Below, piece after piece: positions 1-6,938 of a DNA stretch of 8,395 bases. The notes beneath the pieces were generated by a model that worked only from the letters and a program-made list of their open reading frames with translations, did not search any database and was not told the origin of the DNA. The stretch spans positions 1 through 8,395 of the forward strand of contig JANELJ010000080.1 of NCBI GenBank assembly GCA_024511395.1, written 5' to 3'. Position numbers and translations under genes: made by a program. Numbering within the stretch: the first letter of the stretch is position 1; each line of letters opens with the position of its first letter. The stretch is from Gammaproteobacteria bacterium (GTDB lineage Bacteria > Pseudomonadota > Gammaproteobacteria > GRL18).

Positions 1-125
1 ATGATTATATCCTGGCTAAAAAGGGCAAGGATAATATCCTGAAACTGGATAAAATCAATCATCCTAAATTACTGGGGGTAAGCAAGAATCCAGGGATTGC
101 GGATTATCCGGGGGAAATGACCTGA
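1..125 (+). CDS. 3' end of an unidentified protein gene (40 codons, runs off left edge)
   Basis: An open frame enters from the left edge (first whole codon at base 3) and ends at TGA 123-125, giving a 40-residue C-terminus that starts DYILAKKGKD and ends GIADYPGEMT. It is lysine-rich and hydrophilic, with no membrane segment. I do not recognise a family. The gene runs toward recA and is convergent with it, with 48 bp between the two stop codons, so the two transcripts meet in the short gap. It could be non-coding, but the frame is open from the edge and ends just before a possible terminator, which supports a genuine 3' end. This is not recX, the usual neighbour downstream of recA: recX would lie on the same strand as recA. 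Confidence 0.5.
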   Translation, partial: DYILAKKGKDNILKLDKINHPKLLGVSKNPGIADYPGEMT

Positions 126-148
126 GTGATTATTAGTCTTACTAAAAA

Positions 149-165
149 ACTTTAATCTTTAAAGT
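149..165. terminator. Possible bidirectional terminator between the left-edge gene and recA
   Basis: A perfect 7-bp inverted repeat (ACTTTAA / TTAAAGT) with a 3-nt spacer lies between two convergent stop codons. On the + strand it is followed by ATTTT. On the - strand, the direction of recA, it is followed by a run of six T. The T-tract and position fit a rho-independent terminator. The stem is almost all A-T, so it would be weak. Confidence 0.4.
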
Positions 166-173
166 ATTTTCAA

Positions 174-1205
174 TCAGGCTTCTTCCGGCTCAGCTTCCTT
201 TTGTTCACCAGAAGCGATGTCAGGTAACAGGATAGAGCGCAGTTTGGTATCAATTTCTGTGGCTATTTCAGGATTCTCTTTCAGATAAGCCCGAACCTTG
301 TCTTTACCCTGCCCTATCTTGTCGCCATTATAAGCATACCAAGCACCGGATTTATCAATAATACCTTCTTTAACACCCAGAGTGATCAGTTCACCTTCAT
401 AGGAAATACCCTCACCATAGAGGATATCAAACTCAGTCTGTTTAAATGGCGGGGCAACCTTATTTTTAACCACTTTAACCCGGGTTTCATTACCCAGAAT
501 TTCATCACCCTTCTTAATGGCACCAATACGACGAATATCCAGACGGACAGAAGCATAGAATTTAAGAGCATTACCACCGGTAGTAGTTTCAGGATTACCG
601 AACATAACTCCGATTTTCATACGGATCTGGTTAATAAAGATAACTAGGGTATTGGAGCGCTTGATAACACCGGTTAATTTACGCAGAGCCTGGGACATCA
701 GTCGTGCCTGCAGTCCCATATGTGAATCCCCCATATCACCGTCAATTTCAGCTTTGGGTGTTAAGGCCGCAACAGAGTCAACCACCAGCACATCAACCGC
801 CCCGGAACGAACCAGCATATCGGTAATTTCCAGTGCCTGTTCACCGGTATCAGGCTGGGAAACCAGTAAGTCGTCTACATTTACCCCTAATTTTTCAGCA
901 TAGACCGGATCCAGAGCATGTTCTGCATCCACAAAGGCTGCTGTGCCACCCAGTTTCTGGGCTTCAGCAATCACCTGCAGGGTTAAGGTGGTTTTACCGG
1001 ATGATTCAGGGCCGTACACTTCGACCACCCGGCCTTTGGGTAATCCACCAATCCCCAGAACAACATCCAGACCCAGAGAACCGGTGGAAATGGCATCCAT
1101 ATGAACAACTCCGGCATCTCCCATACGCATGACGGAACCTTTACCGAACTGACGATCGATCTGGGCAATTGCTGCATCTAGTGCTTTTTTCTTATTTTCA
1201 TCCAT
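174..1205 (-). CDS. recA: Recombinase RecA
   Basis: RecA is the ATP-dependent DNA strand-exchange protein and the coprotease that triggers LexA self-cleavage in the SOS response; it acts in the cytoplasm on single-stranded DNA. At 343 residues it has normal length. Visible features are the Walker A motif GPESSGKT (65-72), the catalytic glutamate in FVDAEHALD (E95), the Walker B stretch VLVVDS ending at D143-S144, and the L2 DNA-binding loop starting near FINQIRMK (Q193). The C-terminal tail is acidic and ends EPEEA, as in gammaproteobacterial RecA. The ATG at 1203-1205 gives the expected N-terminus ([23 protein letters not shown]), although the upstream ACGG is only a weak ribosome site. pncC lies upstream on the same strand, a common arrangement. 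No recX follows; a convergent gene occupies that position. The frame is intact and all key residues are present. Confidence 0.99.
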   Translation of the reverse strand: MDENKKKALDAAIAQIDRQFGKGSVMRMGDAGVVHMDAISTGSLGLDVVLGIGGLPKGRVVEVYGPESSGKTTLTLQVIAEAQKLGGTAAFVDAEHALDPVYAEKLGVNVDDLLVSQPDTGEQALEITDMLVRSGAVDVLVVDSVAALTPKAEIDGDMGDSHMGLQARLMSQALRKLTGVIKRSNTLVIFINQIRMKIGVMFGNPETTTGGNALKFYASVRLDIRRIGAIKKGDEILGNETRVKVVKNKVAPPFKQTEFDILYGEGISYEGELITLGVKEGIIDKSGAWYAYNGDKIGQGKDKVRAYLKENPEIATEIDTKLRSILLPDIASGEQKEAEPEEA

Positions 1206-1354
1206 TGTATTAATTTACCGTTTTTAACTGTTTTATGGGATTACCAAGGTAACTATTTTGTAATATAGTGAAACATATTATTTCATAGAATCTGCTTTGG
1301 GGCACGAGTATTTTATAAAATTTTTTATCTATCTTAGAGCACTTATGATAACTG

Positions 1355-1374
1355 TACAGTAATTATATGCAGGA
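1355..1374 (-). promoter_or_regulatory. Candidate LexA (SOS) box overlapping the recA -10
   Basis: On the - strand this reads TCCTGCATATAATTACTGTA. It matches the E. coli LexA consensus TACTGTATATATATACAGTA at 15 of 20 positions by my hand alignment. Each half-site is degenerate by one base: CTGC instead of CTGT and ACTG instead of ACAG. It covers the recA -10 hexamer, where bound LexA would block RNA polymerase. A perfect 10-bp palindrome, ACTGTACAGT (1351-1360), overlaps one end and may be an alternative or additional contact site. Regulation of recA by LexA is well established; this exact site is inferred. Confidence 0.55.
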
Positions 1375-1390
1375 ATTTCTAGCTGGTCAA
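1362..1390 (-). promoter_or_regulatory. recA sigma70-type promoter
   Basis: On the - strand there is a -35 TTGACC (1385-1390), a spacer of exactly 17 bp and a perfect -10 TATAAT (1362-1367). It lies just past the pncC stop codon. The transcription start would fall near 1355, leaving a leader of about 150 nt before the recA ATG. The leader is AT-rich and contains a short inverted repeat, TTACC/GGTAA, at 1241-1252. This is the best promoter match I found in the window. Confidence 0.75.
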
Positions 1391-1436
1391 GGAATATTAT
1401 TTAAAAGCTCCGGAAGAAACCAGTATATTGCTGATA

Positions 1437-1931
1437 TCAGGACTGCATTAATTTATACAACTGCTCCAGGGCATAGTATGCCGACTGGTTTCTGACAGTT
1501 TCCCTGTCACCCTTAAAATGGCGGGTAGTAATGCTGCCCTTAATATGCCGGTCAGATCCTGCATACCAGGACCAGCCGAAACAGACCGTGCCTACGGGCT
1601 TTTCGGCAGAACCGCCGTCAGGGCCGGCAATGCCGGTAATGGACAATGCAAAATCAGCATCAGAATGGGTTAAGGCCCCTTCTGCCATGGCTTTGGCTAC
1701 TGGCTCACTGACTGCACCCCATTGCTCCAGCAGACTCTGTTCCACACCCAGCATCTGTTCTTTGGCTGAATTGCTATAGGTGACAAAACCTCGTTCAAAC
1801 CATTGTGAACTGCCTGCCTGATCGGTGATCAGTTTGGCCGCCAGGCCGCCGGTACAGGATTCTGCGGTAGTGATTTGAAGATTGTTTTGAAGACATAATG
1901 CTGCTAATTGTGAGATGGAGAATTCAGCCAT
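1437..1931 (-). CDS. pncC: Nicotinamide-nucleotide amidohydrolase PncC (CinA C-terminal domain family)
   Basis: PncC deamidates nicotinamide mononucleotide to nicotinate mononucleotide and ammonia, recycling NMN (for example that made by NAD-dependent DNA ligase) back to NAD in the cytoplasm. The 164-residue protein is the stand-alone CinA C-terminal domain and has the normal length for that form. Family motifs are AESCTGG (23-29) with the presumed nucleophile S25, FVTYSNSAK (49-57) with Y52 and K57 as likely catalytic partners, SEPVAKAMAEGA (75-86), TGIAGPDGG (99-107) and KPVGTV (111-116). The ATG at 1929-1931 is preceded by AGGT eight bases upstream. It lies upstream of recA on the same strand with 231 bp between them, and recA has its own promoter in that gap, so co-transcription is possible but not required. 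A REP-like hairpin lies about 40 bp upstream of the start. The frame is intact. Confidence 0.95.
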   Translation of the reverse strand: MAEFSISQLAALCLQNNLQITTAESCTGGLAAKLITDQAGSSQWFERGFVTYSNSAKEQMLGVEQSLLEQWGAVSEPVAKAMAEGALTHSDADFALSITGIAGPDGGSAEKPVGTVCFGWSWYAGSDRHIKGSITTRHFKGDRETVRNQSAYYALEQLYKLMQS

Positions 1932-1972
1932 AGTGGTTTACCTATTATTAATTTAGCACCTCCCTCATCCTT

Positions 1973-1994
1973 ACCTTCTCCCCAGGGAGAAGGT
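1973..1994. repeat. REP-like GC-rich hairpin in the pncC upstream gap
   Basis: A perfect 10-bp inverted repeat (ACCTTCTCCC / GGGAGAAGGT) is separated by only CA; in a real hairpin the innermost pairs would open to form the loop. It is flanked by CCCTCATCCTT on one side and AAAGGGTGAAG on the other. The core resembles the CCCTCATCC...CTTCTCCC family of dispersed palindromic repeats seen in many proteobacterial genomes. It stands out as GC-rich within an AT-rich gap. It has no following T-tract on the + strand, so I do not call it a terminator. On the - strand it could fold in the 5' leader of pncC. Copy number elsewhere in the genome is unknown to me. Confidence 0.55.
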
Positions 1995-2027
1995 ACTGTA
2001 CTAAAGAAAAAGGGTGAAGTTAGTTTC

Positions 2028-2056
2028 TGGTCAAAGTTTAAAATACTGGCTATAAT
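2028..2056 (+). promoter_or_regulatory. Possible promoter giving a leaderless transcript for the 2063 gene
   Basis: A perfect -10 TATAAT (2051-2056) is preceded, with a 17-bp spacer, by TGGTCA (2028-2033), which matches 4 of 6 bases of the -35 consensus. The expected start of transcription, about seven bases past the -10, coincides with the ATG at 2063. No Shine-Dalgarno sequence precedes that ATG. Together these suggest a leaderless mRNA. Confidence 0.4.
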
Positions 2057-2062
2057 TAAATT

Positions 2063-2528
2063 ATGCAAATATCCAGTGTCAATCTGTATCAAAGCCTTGC
2101 GCAGTATGGTGGCCCGTCTTCTCAACAGACCGCTATAAATGCCCCTGCCCATCCAGTTATTATTGAAGGACAGGTTCTGGATGACAGGGATACTAAAAAA
2201 GGAACTGAGCGACCTGCAGAAGACAGGGCAGAAAAAAGCCGTTTTTCTTTAACGGAAAATGATCAGCAGAAAAGTAATCAGACTGTCGAACAAAGTACAT
2301 TGGCAGAGTCGGCAACACCTGTTGCCCGAAACCAGCCAGCTGATTAATCGTGATACGGGATCGCAAACTAATTATGCGGATAACCGCACAGCTTTTCCCT
2401 ATGCCAACCGCAGAAGCTACAACAGACTGTCCGGCAGTTCCCTAGTTATTCAAAGTTATGTCAGTAACTCGCCTTCAGTTTCTTTACAACAGAGCTATAA
2501 TCCCGGCGGTGTGGACTATTATGTTTAG
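2063..2528 (+). pseudogene. Small hydrophilic protein of unknown function, split by a +1 frameshift
   Basis: Two overlapping + strand frames together read as one protein of about 155 residues. The first runs from ATG 2063 (MQISSVNLYQSLAQYGG...) to a stop at 2345-2347. The second stays open through the overlap and ends at TAG 2526-2528 with ...NPGGVDYYV. Removing one C from the CCC at 2325-2327 joins them smoothly as ...TPVAETSQLINRDTG.... The product is polar, rich in Q, S, N and E, with no signal peptide or membrane segment; its middle looks disordered and its last 50 residues look more structured (YNRLSGSSLVIQSYV). I do not recognise a family with confidence. The stop overlaps the stop of the convergent PilZ gene by two bases. 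The split may be real decay, a sequencing indel, or two real overlapping ORFs; the one-base repair favours a single ancestral gene. Confidence 0.55.
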
Positions 2529-2824
2529 ACCACTTCCTGCATAGACAGACCAACAATGTATTTACCATTGTCTTCGTCATGAACCACTCTTACGACCTTA
2601 GCTTTCGCCGATAATGGCGTCACGGTCTGTATTACCGGATGAACAATCACATCCAGCTCATCACCTTCATTCAGCTTTTCATCAGTAATAAACTTTACAC
2701 CATTAGCACTCAGGTTCTTACCGTCCCCCTTAAACGTTTCTGAACTTCCCGGTCTGGAAAATTCAACATGGCAGTCTACAGACATACGATAAAAAGAACG
2801 CTTTTCGTCATAATTAATGGTCAT
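2525..2824 (-). CDS. Stand-alone PilZ domain protein (likely c-di-GMP receptor)
   Basis: This is a 99-residue protein made up of a single PilZ domain. Both signature c-di-GMP-binding elements are visible: RxxxR as R9-SFY-R13 in the N-terminal switch segment, and the (D/N)xSxxG motif as N37-L-S39-A-N-G42. The rest fits the domain's beta-barrel (GVKFITDEKLNEGDELDVIV, then KAKVVRVV and KYIVGLSM). Such small proteins usually sense c-di-GMP in the cytoplasm and act on motility, adhesion or polysaccharide export through a partner; the partner here is unknown. The ATG at 2822-2824 is chosen because it places the RxxxR near the N-terminus, though no strong ribosome site precedes it. It is 102 bp downstream of the five-gene operon on the same strand, and that AT-rich gap holds only a weak AT stem. 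The frame is intact. Confidence 0.88.
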   Translation of the reverse strand: MTINYDEKRSFYRMSVDCHVEFSRPGSSETFKGDGKNLSANGVKFITDEKLNEGDELDVIVHPVIQTVTPLSAKAKVVRVVHDEDNGKYIVGLSMQEVV

Positions 2825-2926
2825 GGTTATTTAGACTTGCTTCACTGGATTTAATTAAAACAATAATAGCAGATATTTATAAAAACCGAGATAAATAAAG
2901 AGAAAAATATAAAATTTTTATCAGAT

Positions 2927-3787
2927 TCACTTGATCTTAATTTTCAGCAGGTCAAATCGTTTTTCCGAGGTGACATAGTAGTTTTTACTGTCTCTGGACA
3001 GGCACATGCCTTCAGGCTGAAACATCGGTTTATACTTTAATGAATACTGGTAATGCCACGGATCCTTAGGAGTTTTTCTGCTAAAGCGATGAATCCGCCG
3101 ATAGCTATTAATGGACATAATCCGTCCATCCGGGCTGATATCCATAGCTGAAGGATTCTTTATATATGGAAGCTCCGCCACTTTTACCGCCTGCACCATC
3201 TGTTCCGGTTTTTCAGGTTTTAAGGGCAGTTCAAACATCAGGGTGGGTTTATGCCTTTTGGTCAGCAGAATAACTTTATTACGCTGATCATCCACAACTG
3301 CGGCTTCCACATCATAGGAGTGGCCGTTTTCAAACTGATACACAATAGTCCATGCTGGTGTCAGGGTCGGATGCGGCTGCTGACCGACTGGCGGTTCCTC
3401 AACAATAAAGATCCTGTGTTCCCATAATACCTTGAAATTATCCCCGGTATCGGCAATCAGCAAATAATGCCTGTCCTGATATTCAAAGGCATCCATATCT
3501 TCCCAGTCGATACTTTCCACACCGTCAATAAAATAACTGCCCAGATCTTTGCCATGATTATTAAGTGCGTAAATGATGGGCATATGGCCGCTGTCATTAT
3601 GTGTCCAGAGAATTTTTTTGTCCCTGGTTGAGCAGGCCAGACCACTGGATTCGGTAATCCCCTGATTTTCAATAACAAAACGCTGCTGTTTAAGCGGATT
3701 TTTAACCACTATGGAGGGTTTAGCATGACTTATAGAATAAGCGAATAAGCATACAATGCCTAAAATAAACTGGCTGATTATTTTCAT
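2927..3787 (-). CDS. Exported beta-propeller-like protein of unknown function
   Basis: The 286-residue protein starts with a classical signal peptide (MKIISQ, hydrophobic FILGIVCLFAYSI, likely cleavage after SHA at residue 22), so it is probably periplasmic or secreted. The mature part has repeating beta-rich segments typical of a propeller: ESSGLACS, ILWTHNDSG, IYALNNHGKDLG, DWEDMDAF, YLLIADTGDN, DVEAAVVDDQRNKVILLTKR, NPSAMDISPDGRIMSINSY and QPEGMCLSRD. The acidic clusters WTHNDSG, DWEDMDAF and IADTGDN are known from uncharacterised secreted propeller-like proteins and could bind metal, which I infer only. Its ATG overlaps the yjjV stop (ATGA, 3784-3787), indicating translational coupling at the end of the operon. 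I cannot assign an enzymatic role. The frame is intact. Confidence 0.75.
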   Translation of the reverse strand: MKIISQFILGIVCLFAYSISHAKPSIVVKNPLKQQRFVIENQGITESSGLACSTRDKKILWTHNDSGHMPIIYALNNHGKDLGSYFIDGVESIDWEDMDAFEYQDRHYLLIADTGDNFKVLWEHRIFIVEEPPVGQQPHPTLTPAWTIVYQFENGHSYDVEAAVVDDQRNKVILLTKRHKPTLMFELPLKPEKPEQMVQAVKVAELPYIKNPSAMDISPDGRIMSINSYRRIHRFSRKTPKDPWHYQYSLKYKPMFQPEGMCLSRDSKNYYVTSEKRFDLLKIKIK

Positions 3788-4638
3788 AGTTTAAATCCAG
3801 TTTTAAGCCCGTTTTTAATCTTAGGTAAAATACTCAGGGTATTTTGATAAAGCTGTTCCAGAATCTGTTCAGCTACCAGTGGTTTATCATATAGGCTGAC
3901 AAAGACCCGGGCAATTTCCGGAAGGTATTCCGGGCTGTTGCGTTGTCCATAATGAGACTCAGGACTCATATCCGGTGCATCAGTTTCCAGTACCCAGGCT
4001 TCCAGAGGCAACCGGCTGACCAGAGCCCGCAGTTTTTTAGCACGTGAATAAGTATAGGCACCGCCGAAACCCAGTTTAAAACCCAGTTTCAGATATTCCA
4101 CCGCCTGCTCATAACTGCCGCTGTAGGCATGAATAATACCGCTTATTGATGAGTGCTGTTTTAACCGGGTCAGCACATCCTGATGAGATTTCACCGCATG
4201 GATTAAAACCGGTAAAGCGTACTGTTCAGCCAGCTGCAGCTGAGCAGAAAAATAAAAAAGCTGCTGTTCCCTGCCCGTCTGGTCTTTTTTAGAGGCTTTC
4301 TGCTGACTGACCTGACCGGATCGATAGGCCTGACTGAAACGAAAGTCCAGACCTATTTCACCGATGGCATACAGATCACCTGACTGACAGTAATCTTCTA
4401 GCCTGTGCAGGTCATCAGGCTGATGCTGTTGCATAAAACAGGGGTGCAGCCCCAGTGCCGGATAAAGCATAAGTTCCTGCTTACAGAGCTCCAGCAGATT
4501 TAACCAGCCTCCAGCCTGAACACCGGGTACTATAATATTCTGCACAGACTGTTTTTTGCAGTTTTGCAGGATGGCAGAACGATCCTCGTCAAATACTGCA
4601 AAATCCAGGTGGCAATGGGTATCAACCAGTCGGACCAT
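3784..4638 (-). CDS. yjjV: TatD-family metal-dependent hydrolase, YjjV-like
   Basis: TatD enzymes are TIM-barrel metal-dependent hydrolases; TatD itself is a DNase, and the YjjV branch is a putative phosphodiesterase with an uncertain natural substrate. It should be cytoplasmic, with no signal peptide. Metal-ligand motifs are in order: DTHCHLD (6-12), GEIGLDF with E94, LIHAVKSHQD with H147, IIHAYSGS with H170, and LETDAPDM with D220. The segment LGFKLGFGGAYTYSRAKKLRALVSRLPLEA resembles E. coli YjjV more than TatD or YcfH. Residues 101-123 form a polar, lysine- and glutamine-rich insertion after GEIGLDF that looks longer than in E. coli YjjV. At 284 residues it is slightly long because of this insertion. 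It starts 12 bp after the DUF4197 stop without an obvious ribosome site and overlaps the next gene by 4 bp, so it is likely translated by coupling within the operon. Confidence 0.93.
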   Translation of the reverse strand: MVRLVDTHCHLDFAVFDEDRSAILQNCKKQSVQNIIVPGVQAGGWLNLLELCKQELMLYPALGLHPCFMQQHQPDDLHRLEDYCQSGDLYAIGEIGLDFRFSQAYRSGQVSQQKASKKDQTGREQQLFYFSAQLQLAEQYALPVLIHAVKSHQDVLTRLKQHSSISGIIHAYSGSYEQAVEYLKLGFKLGFGGAYTYSRAKKLRALVSRLPLEAWVLETDAPDMSPESHYGQRNSPEYLPEIARVFVSLYDKPLVAEQILEQLYQNTLSILPKIKNGLKTGFKL

Positions 4639-4650
4639 GCCGGCAGCAGC

Positions 4651-5455
4651 TTATTTGGACAGCGAACCAAAGACCGATTTAAGAATATCGGTGGTACGGG
4701 CGGCTGGATTCTGCCGGATCAGAGCCTCCTGTTCGGCAATTTTGCTGAACAGACCATCCATGGTTTTATCCGTCACATAATCTTCCAGGTTGGCTGCTTT
4801 GCCAAGATGCTGATTTAAAAGACCAAAGGTATCATATTGTTTGGCCATAGACAGCATGGACTGATAATACTGGGTGACTTCATTAGAGGCCATGGATTCA
4901 GTAACATAAGGTTTAATTAACTGGCTTAACTGCTCAGAGGTATGCTGCCTGAAATAGTCGGTTGCCGCGGTGTCTCCTCCGGACAGTATCGCCTGGGCAT
5001 CGCTCAGAGACATTTTTGATATAGCATCCACAAAGACATTAGTAACCTGGGGTACTGCCTGTTCTGCCGCACGGTTCATACTGGTAACAAACTCATCTGC
5101 CATCTGCTCCTGTCCGACCATACGCAGGGCTTTTTCAACCTGTGTCAGCTGTTCAGGCATAGGGATACGTACACTTTTGTCATTTAAAAAGCCGTTTTCC
5201 TGGCCCAGCATATCAATATGCCTTTTTAACTTCGACATCCAGTACCTCTTTTAAGCACTGGGCAATTTCATCATTGGACAGACTGGAGCTGACGGTTGAA
5301 GCCGTATCTTTTCCCGTGGTGGATTTAAGAAATGAGTCCGTTTCTTTGGCCCAGTCCTGCCAGCCGGCCTGAACCAATACTGAAAGCCCACCAGAAAAAG
5401 CCAATGCAAGTGTTACAACCTTTGTAATAGTTACGAGACGTTGTGTATTATTCAC
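4651..5455 (-). pseudogene. DUF4197 family exported protein, split by a +1 frameshift
   Basis: The locus encodes one DUF4197 protein of about 267 residues in two frames. The first part starts at GTG 5453-5455, supported by AAGGA six bases upstream, and encodes a signal peptide (cleavage after VQA near residue 30) and the family's N-terminal LSNDEIAQCLKEVLDV, but stops at 5213. The second part continues with IDMLGQENGFLNDKSVRIPMP, then NRAAEQAVPQVTNVFVDAISKMS, AILSGGDTAATDYFR, YVTDKTMDGLFSKIAEQEA and IRQNPAARTTDILKSVFG, all DUF4197 hallmarks. Skipping one T (complement of base 5218) joins them as KKAIDMLGQ. An internal ATG (5236-5238) with AGAGG six bases upstream could allow separate translation of the second part, but that product would lack the signal peptide. 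DUF4197 has no known function. It lies 22 bp after the DUF4139 gene and 12 bp before yjjV. Sequencing error is a real alternative to decay. Confidence 0.8.
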
Positions 5456-5477
5456 TGTGATTCCTTTTTTAATAAAA

Positions 5478-6911
5478 TTACCAGACAGGATATTCTATCG
5501 GTTTTTTCTGCAGGACAATCTGATTCTGCCGGGCATTTCGGCCTTTTTTAATCAGCACTTCATATAATAGTGCCTGCTGTTCACCCAGTGTCAGCACTGT
5601 CTGCAGTTCAAAGGTCTGAAAATCATGTTTTTTCATATCCAGACTGCTTTTAATTACGGCATCACCTGTGACCCGGCGGCGGATTTCCACTTTAACCGGC
5701 TTACCGGTGAAATTCTTAAGCTTTTGAACAAAGATACGGTGTTCATCCCAGCCTGCCACTGTAGCACTATGATCAACTAACATATGATCGTCACTTACAC
5801 AGTGATAGACTTTTCCCTTGCGGTAATACATCCAGATATTATCACGCCAGTTTTTTAAATTCACCAACTGAAAAAACAATTGCGGATTAACCCCGGTATT
5901 AAGTTCTGCTTTTTCATCAATAGCCACATAATTAAACTGCAGGCCAGCAATATAGCTCAGGCTGCCTTCTTTATTATCCTGATAAATCTGAATAGTACCC
6001 TGCGGCAGAGGGGCTTCACCCAGTTTCAAGTCCTTATTGTTATGTAACTGCAGTACTCTGACCAGTTGTTCACCGTACTCTCTGGGTCGATAGCGATAGA
6101 CAGTATCTACAGCCACCGCATCGGCCCAGTTGCTGCGTAAACGTTTTGACCAGGCATTTTTAACCGTTTCCCGGCCTTCAATACTGAAAATATAATATTC
6201 ACTGATGCTTTCCTTGCTGATGGCTTTTTCAGAATCCATAACATCTGCCAGAACCGGTGCCGGTTGATAATACTGACCTGAATTTTTACTTAACATCTGC
6301 CGGGCCAGCTGCATTTTCTTAACTTGGCGGCGTTGACTCAGTTCTTCCTTACGTACATCGGCTTCCCTGACCAGAGCATTAACCGATTCCACCAGATTGA
6401 TTTCCCCTAATACCAGACGAATTTCAGCCTGGCTATAATCTTCTCCTGAATGATTAGTTACTGTGACAAAGCTTTCCAGTTTCATAGCATTACCGGACTG
6501 ATTAAGTATCGCAGTGTAATCAGCCTGCCAGCTGATACCGGAGGTAAAATAGGAGATTTCCACCGTAGCCAGTGCTTCTGTCTGACTTTGTATATGCCAG
6601 TAGAGCATCTGGGGTTTATCATGGGGATAGCGGTTATTGCCTAATACCATCTGCCCAGGATGGGAAACAAAACGCAGCTGCACCGAGGTGGGGTCAATCC
6701 GAGTATTCGCCCAGCTGAACTGCAGCAGATTACGGCCTTTTTTAATACTGTTCTGCCGGGTTTCCCGTACCAGGGTCAGATCTTCAGCATTATAAATGGT
6801 TAACTGTACTGCGTCCCGATCCGGCAAGGTGGACAGGTCAATATTTTTGGCGCTGGTAAGCACTGGACATAACAATACTAGTATGATTAGTAGAAATATT
6901 AAATTTTTCAT
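5478..6911 (-). CDS. DUF4139 domain-containing exported protein (intact paralogue)
   Basis: The 477-residue protein begins with a signal peptide (MKNLIFLLIILVLLCPVLTSA, likely cleavage after residue 21), so it acts in the periplasm or at the surface. The early part, LTIYNAEDLTLVRETR followed by KKGRNLLQFSWANTRIDPTSVQLRF, is the typical start of DUF4139 proteins. The core follows: ATVEISYFTSGISWQADYTAIL, LESFVTVTNHSGEDY and AEIRLVLGEINLVE. A charged, probably helical stretch covers about residues 183-210 (VREADVRKEELSQRRQVKKM). The C-terminal half is beta-rich, with VYRYRPREYGEQLVRVLQLHNN and FTGKPVKVEIRRRV. The molecular role of the family is unknown. The ATG is preceded by AAGG and AAAGAG. 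It lies 27 bp after a damaged paralogue and 22 bp before the DUF4197 gene, as the second gene of the operon. The LLC near residue 15 does not make a proper lipobox, so I do not call it a lipoprotein. Confidence 0.85.
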   Translation of the reverse strand: MKNLIFLLIILVLLCPVLTSAKNIDLSTLPDRDAVQLTIYNAEDLTLVRETRQNSIKKGRNLLQFSWANTRIDPTSVQLRFVSHPGQMVLGNNRYPHDKPQMLYWHIQSQTEALATVEISYFTSGISWQADYTAILNQSGNAMKLESFVTVTNHSGEDYSQAEIRLVLGEINLVESVNALVREADVRKEELSQRRQVKKMQLARQMLSKNSGQYYQPAPVLADVMDSEKAISKESISEYYIFSIEGRETVKNAWSKRLRSNWADAVAVDTVYRYRPREYGEQLVRVLQLHNNKDLKLGEAPLPQGTIQIYQDNKEGSLSYIAGLQFNYVAIDEKAELNTGVNPQLFFQLVNLKNWRDNIWMYYRKGKVYHCVSDDHMLVDHSATVAGWDEHRIFVQKLKNFTGKPVKVEIRRRVTGDAVIKSSLDMKKHDFQTFELQTVLTLGEQQALLYEVLIKKGRNARQNQIVLQKKPIEYPVW

Positions 6912-6938
6912 GGCTCTTTTACCTTGTTTTAGTGGATC

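Noticed and set aside
652..1132. Open frames on the + strand inside recA (652-903, 833-1132)
   Set aside because: They are antisense to a fully conserved recA and give low-complexity, S/T- or P/H-rich sequences with no family features.
1431..1440. CTGATATCAG perfect palindrome at the pncC stop codon, considered as an operator
   Set aside because: A single 10-bp palindrome overlapping coding sequence, 40 bp upstream of the recA -35, with no second copy; chance is a sufficient explanation.
1904..2152. Minus-strand ORF across the REP-like hairpin
   Set aside because: It crosses the hairpin and the start of pncC, overlaps the + strand gene, and its product has no recognisable domain.
2909..2921. 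AT-only inverted repeat between the propeller gene and PilZ, considered as a terminator
   Set aside because: The stem has six A-T pairs with almost no loop. A T-rich run follows on the - strand, but the structure is too weak to call.
4556..4818. Two + strand ORFs at the yjjV/DUF4197 junction
   Set aside because: They are antisense shadows of two recognised protein families and have no independent support.
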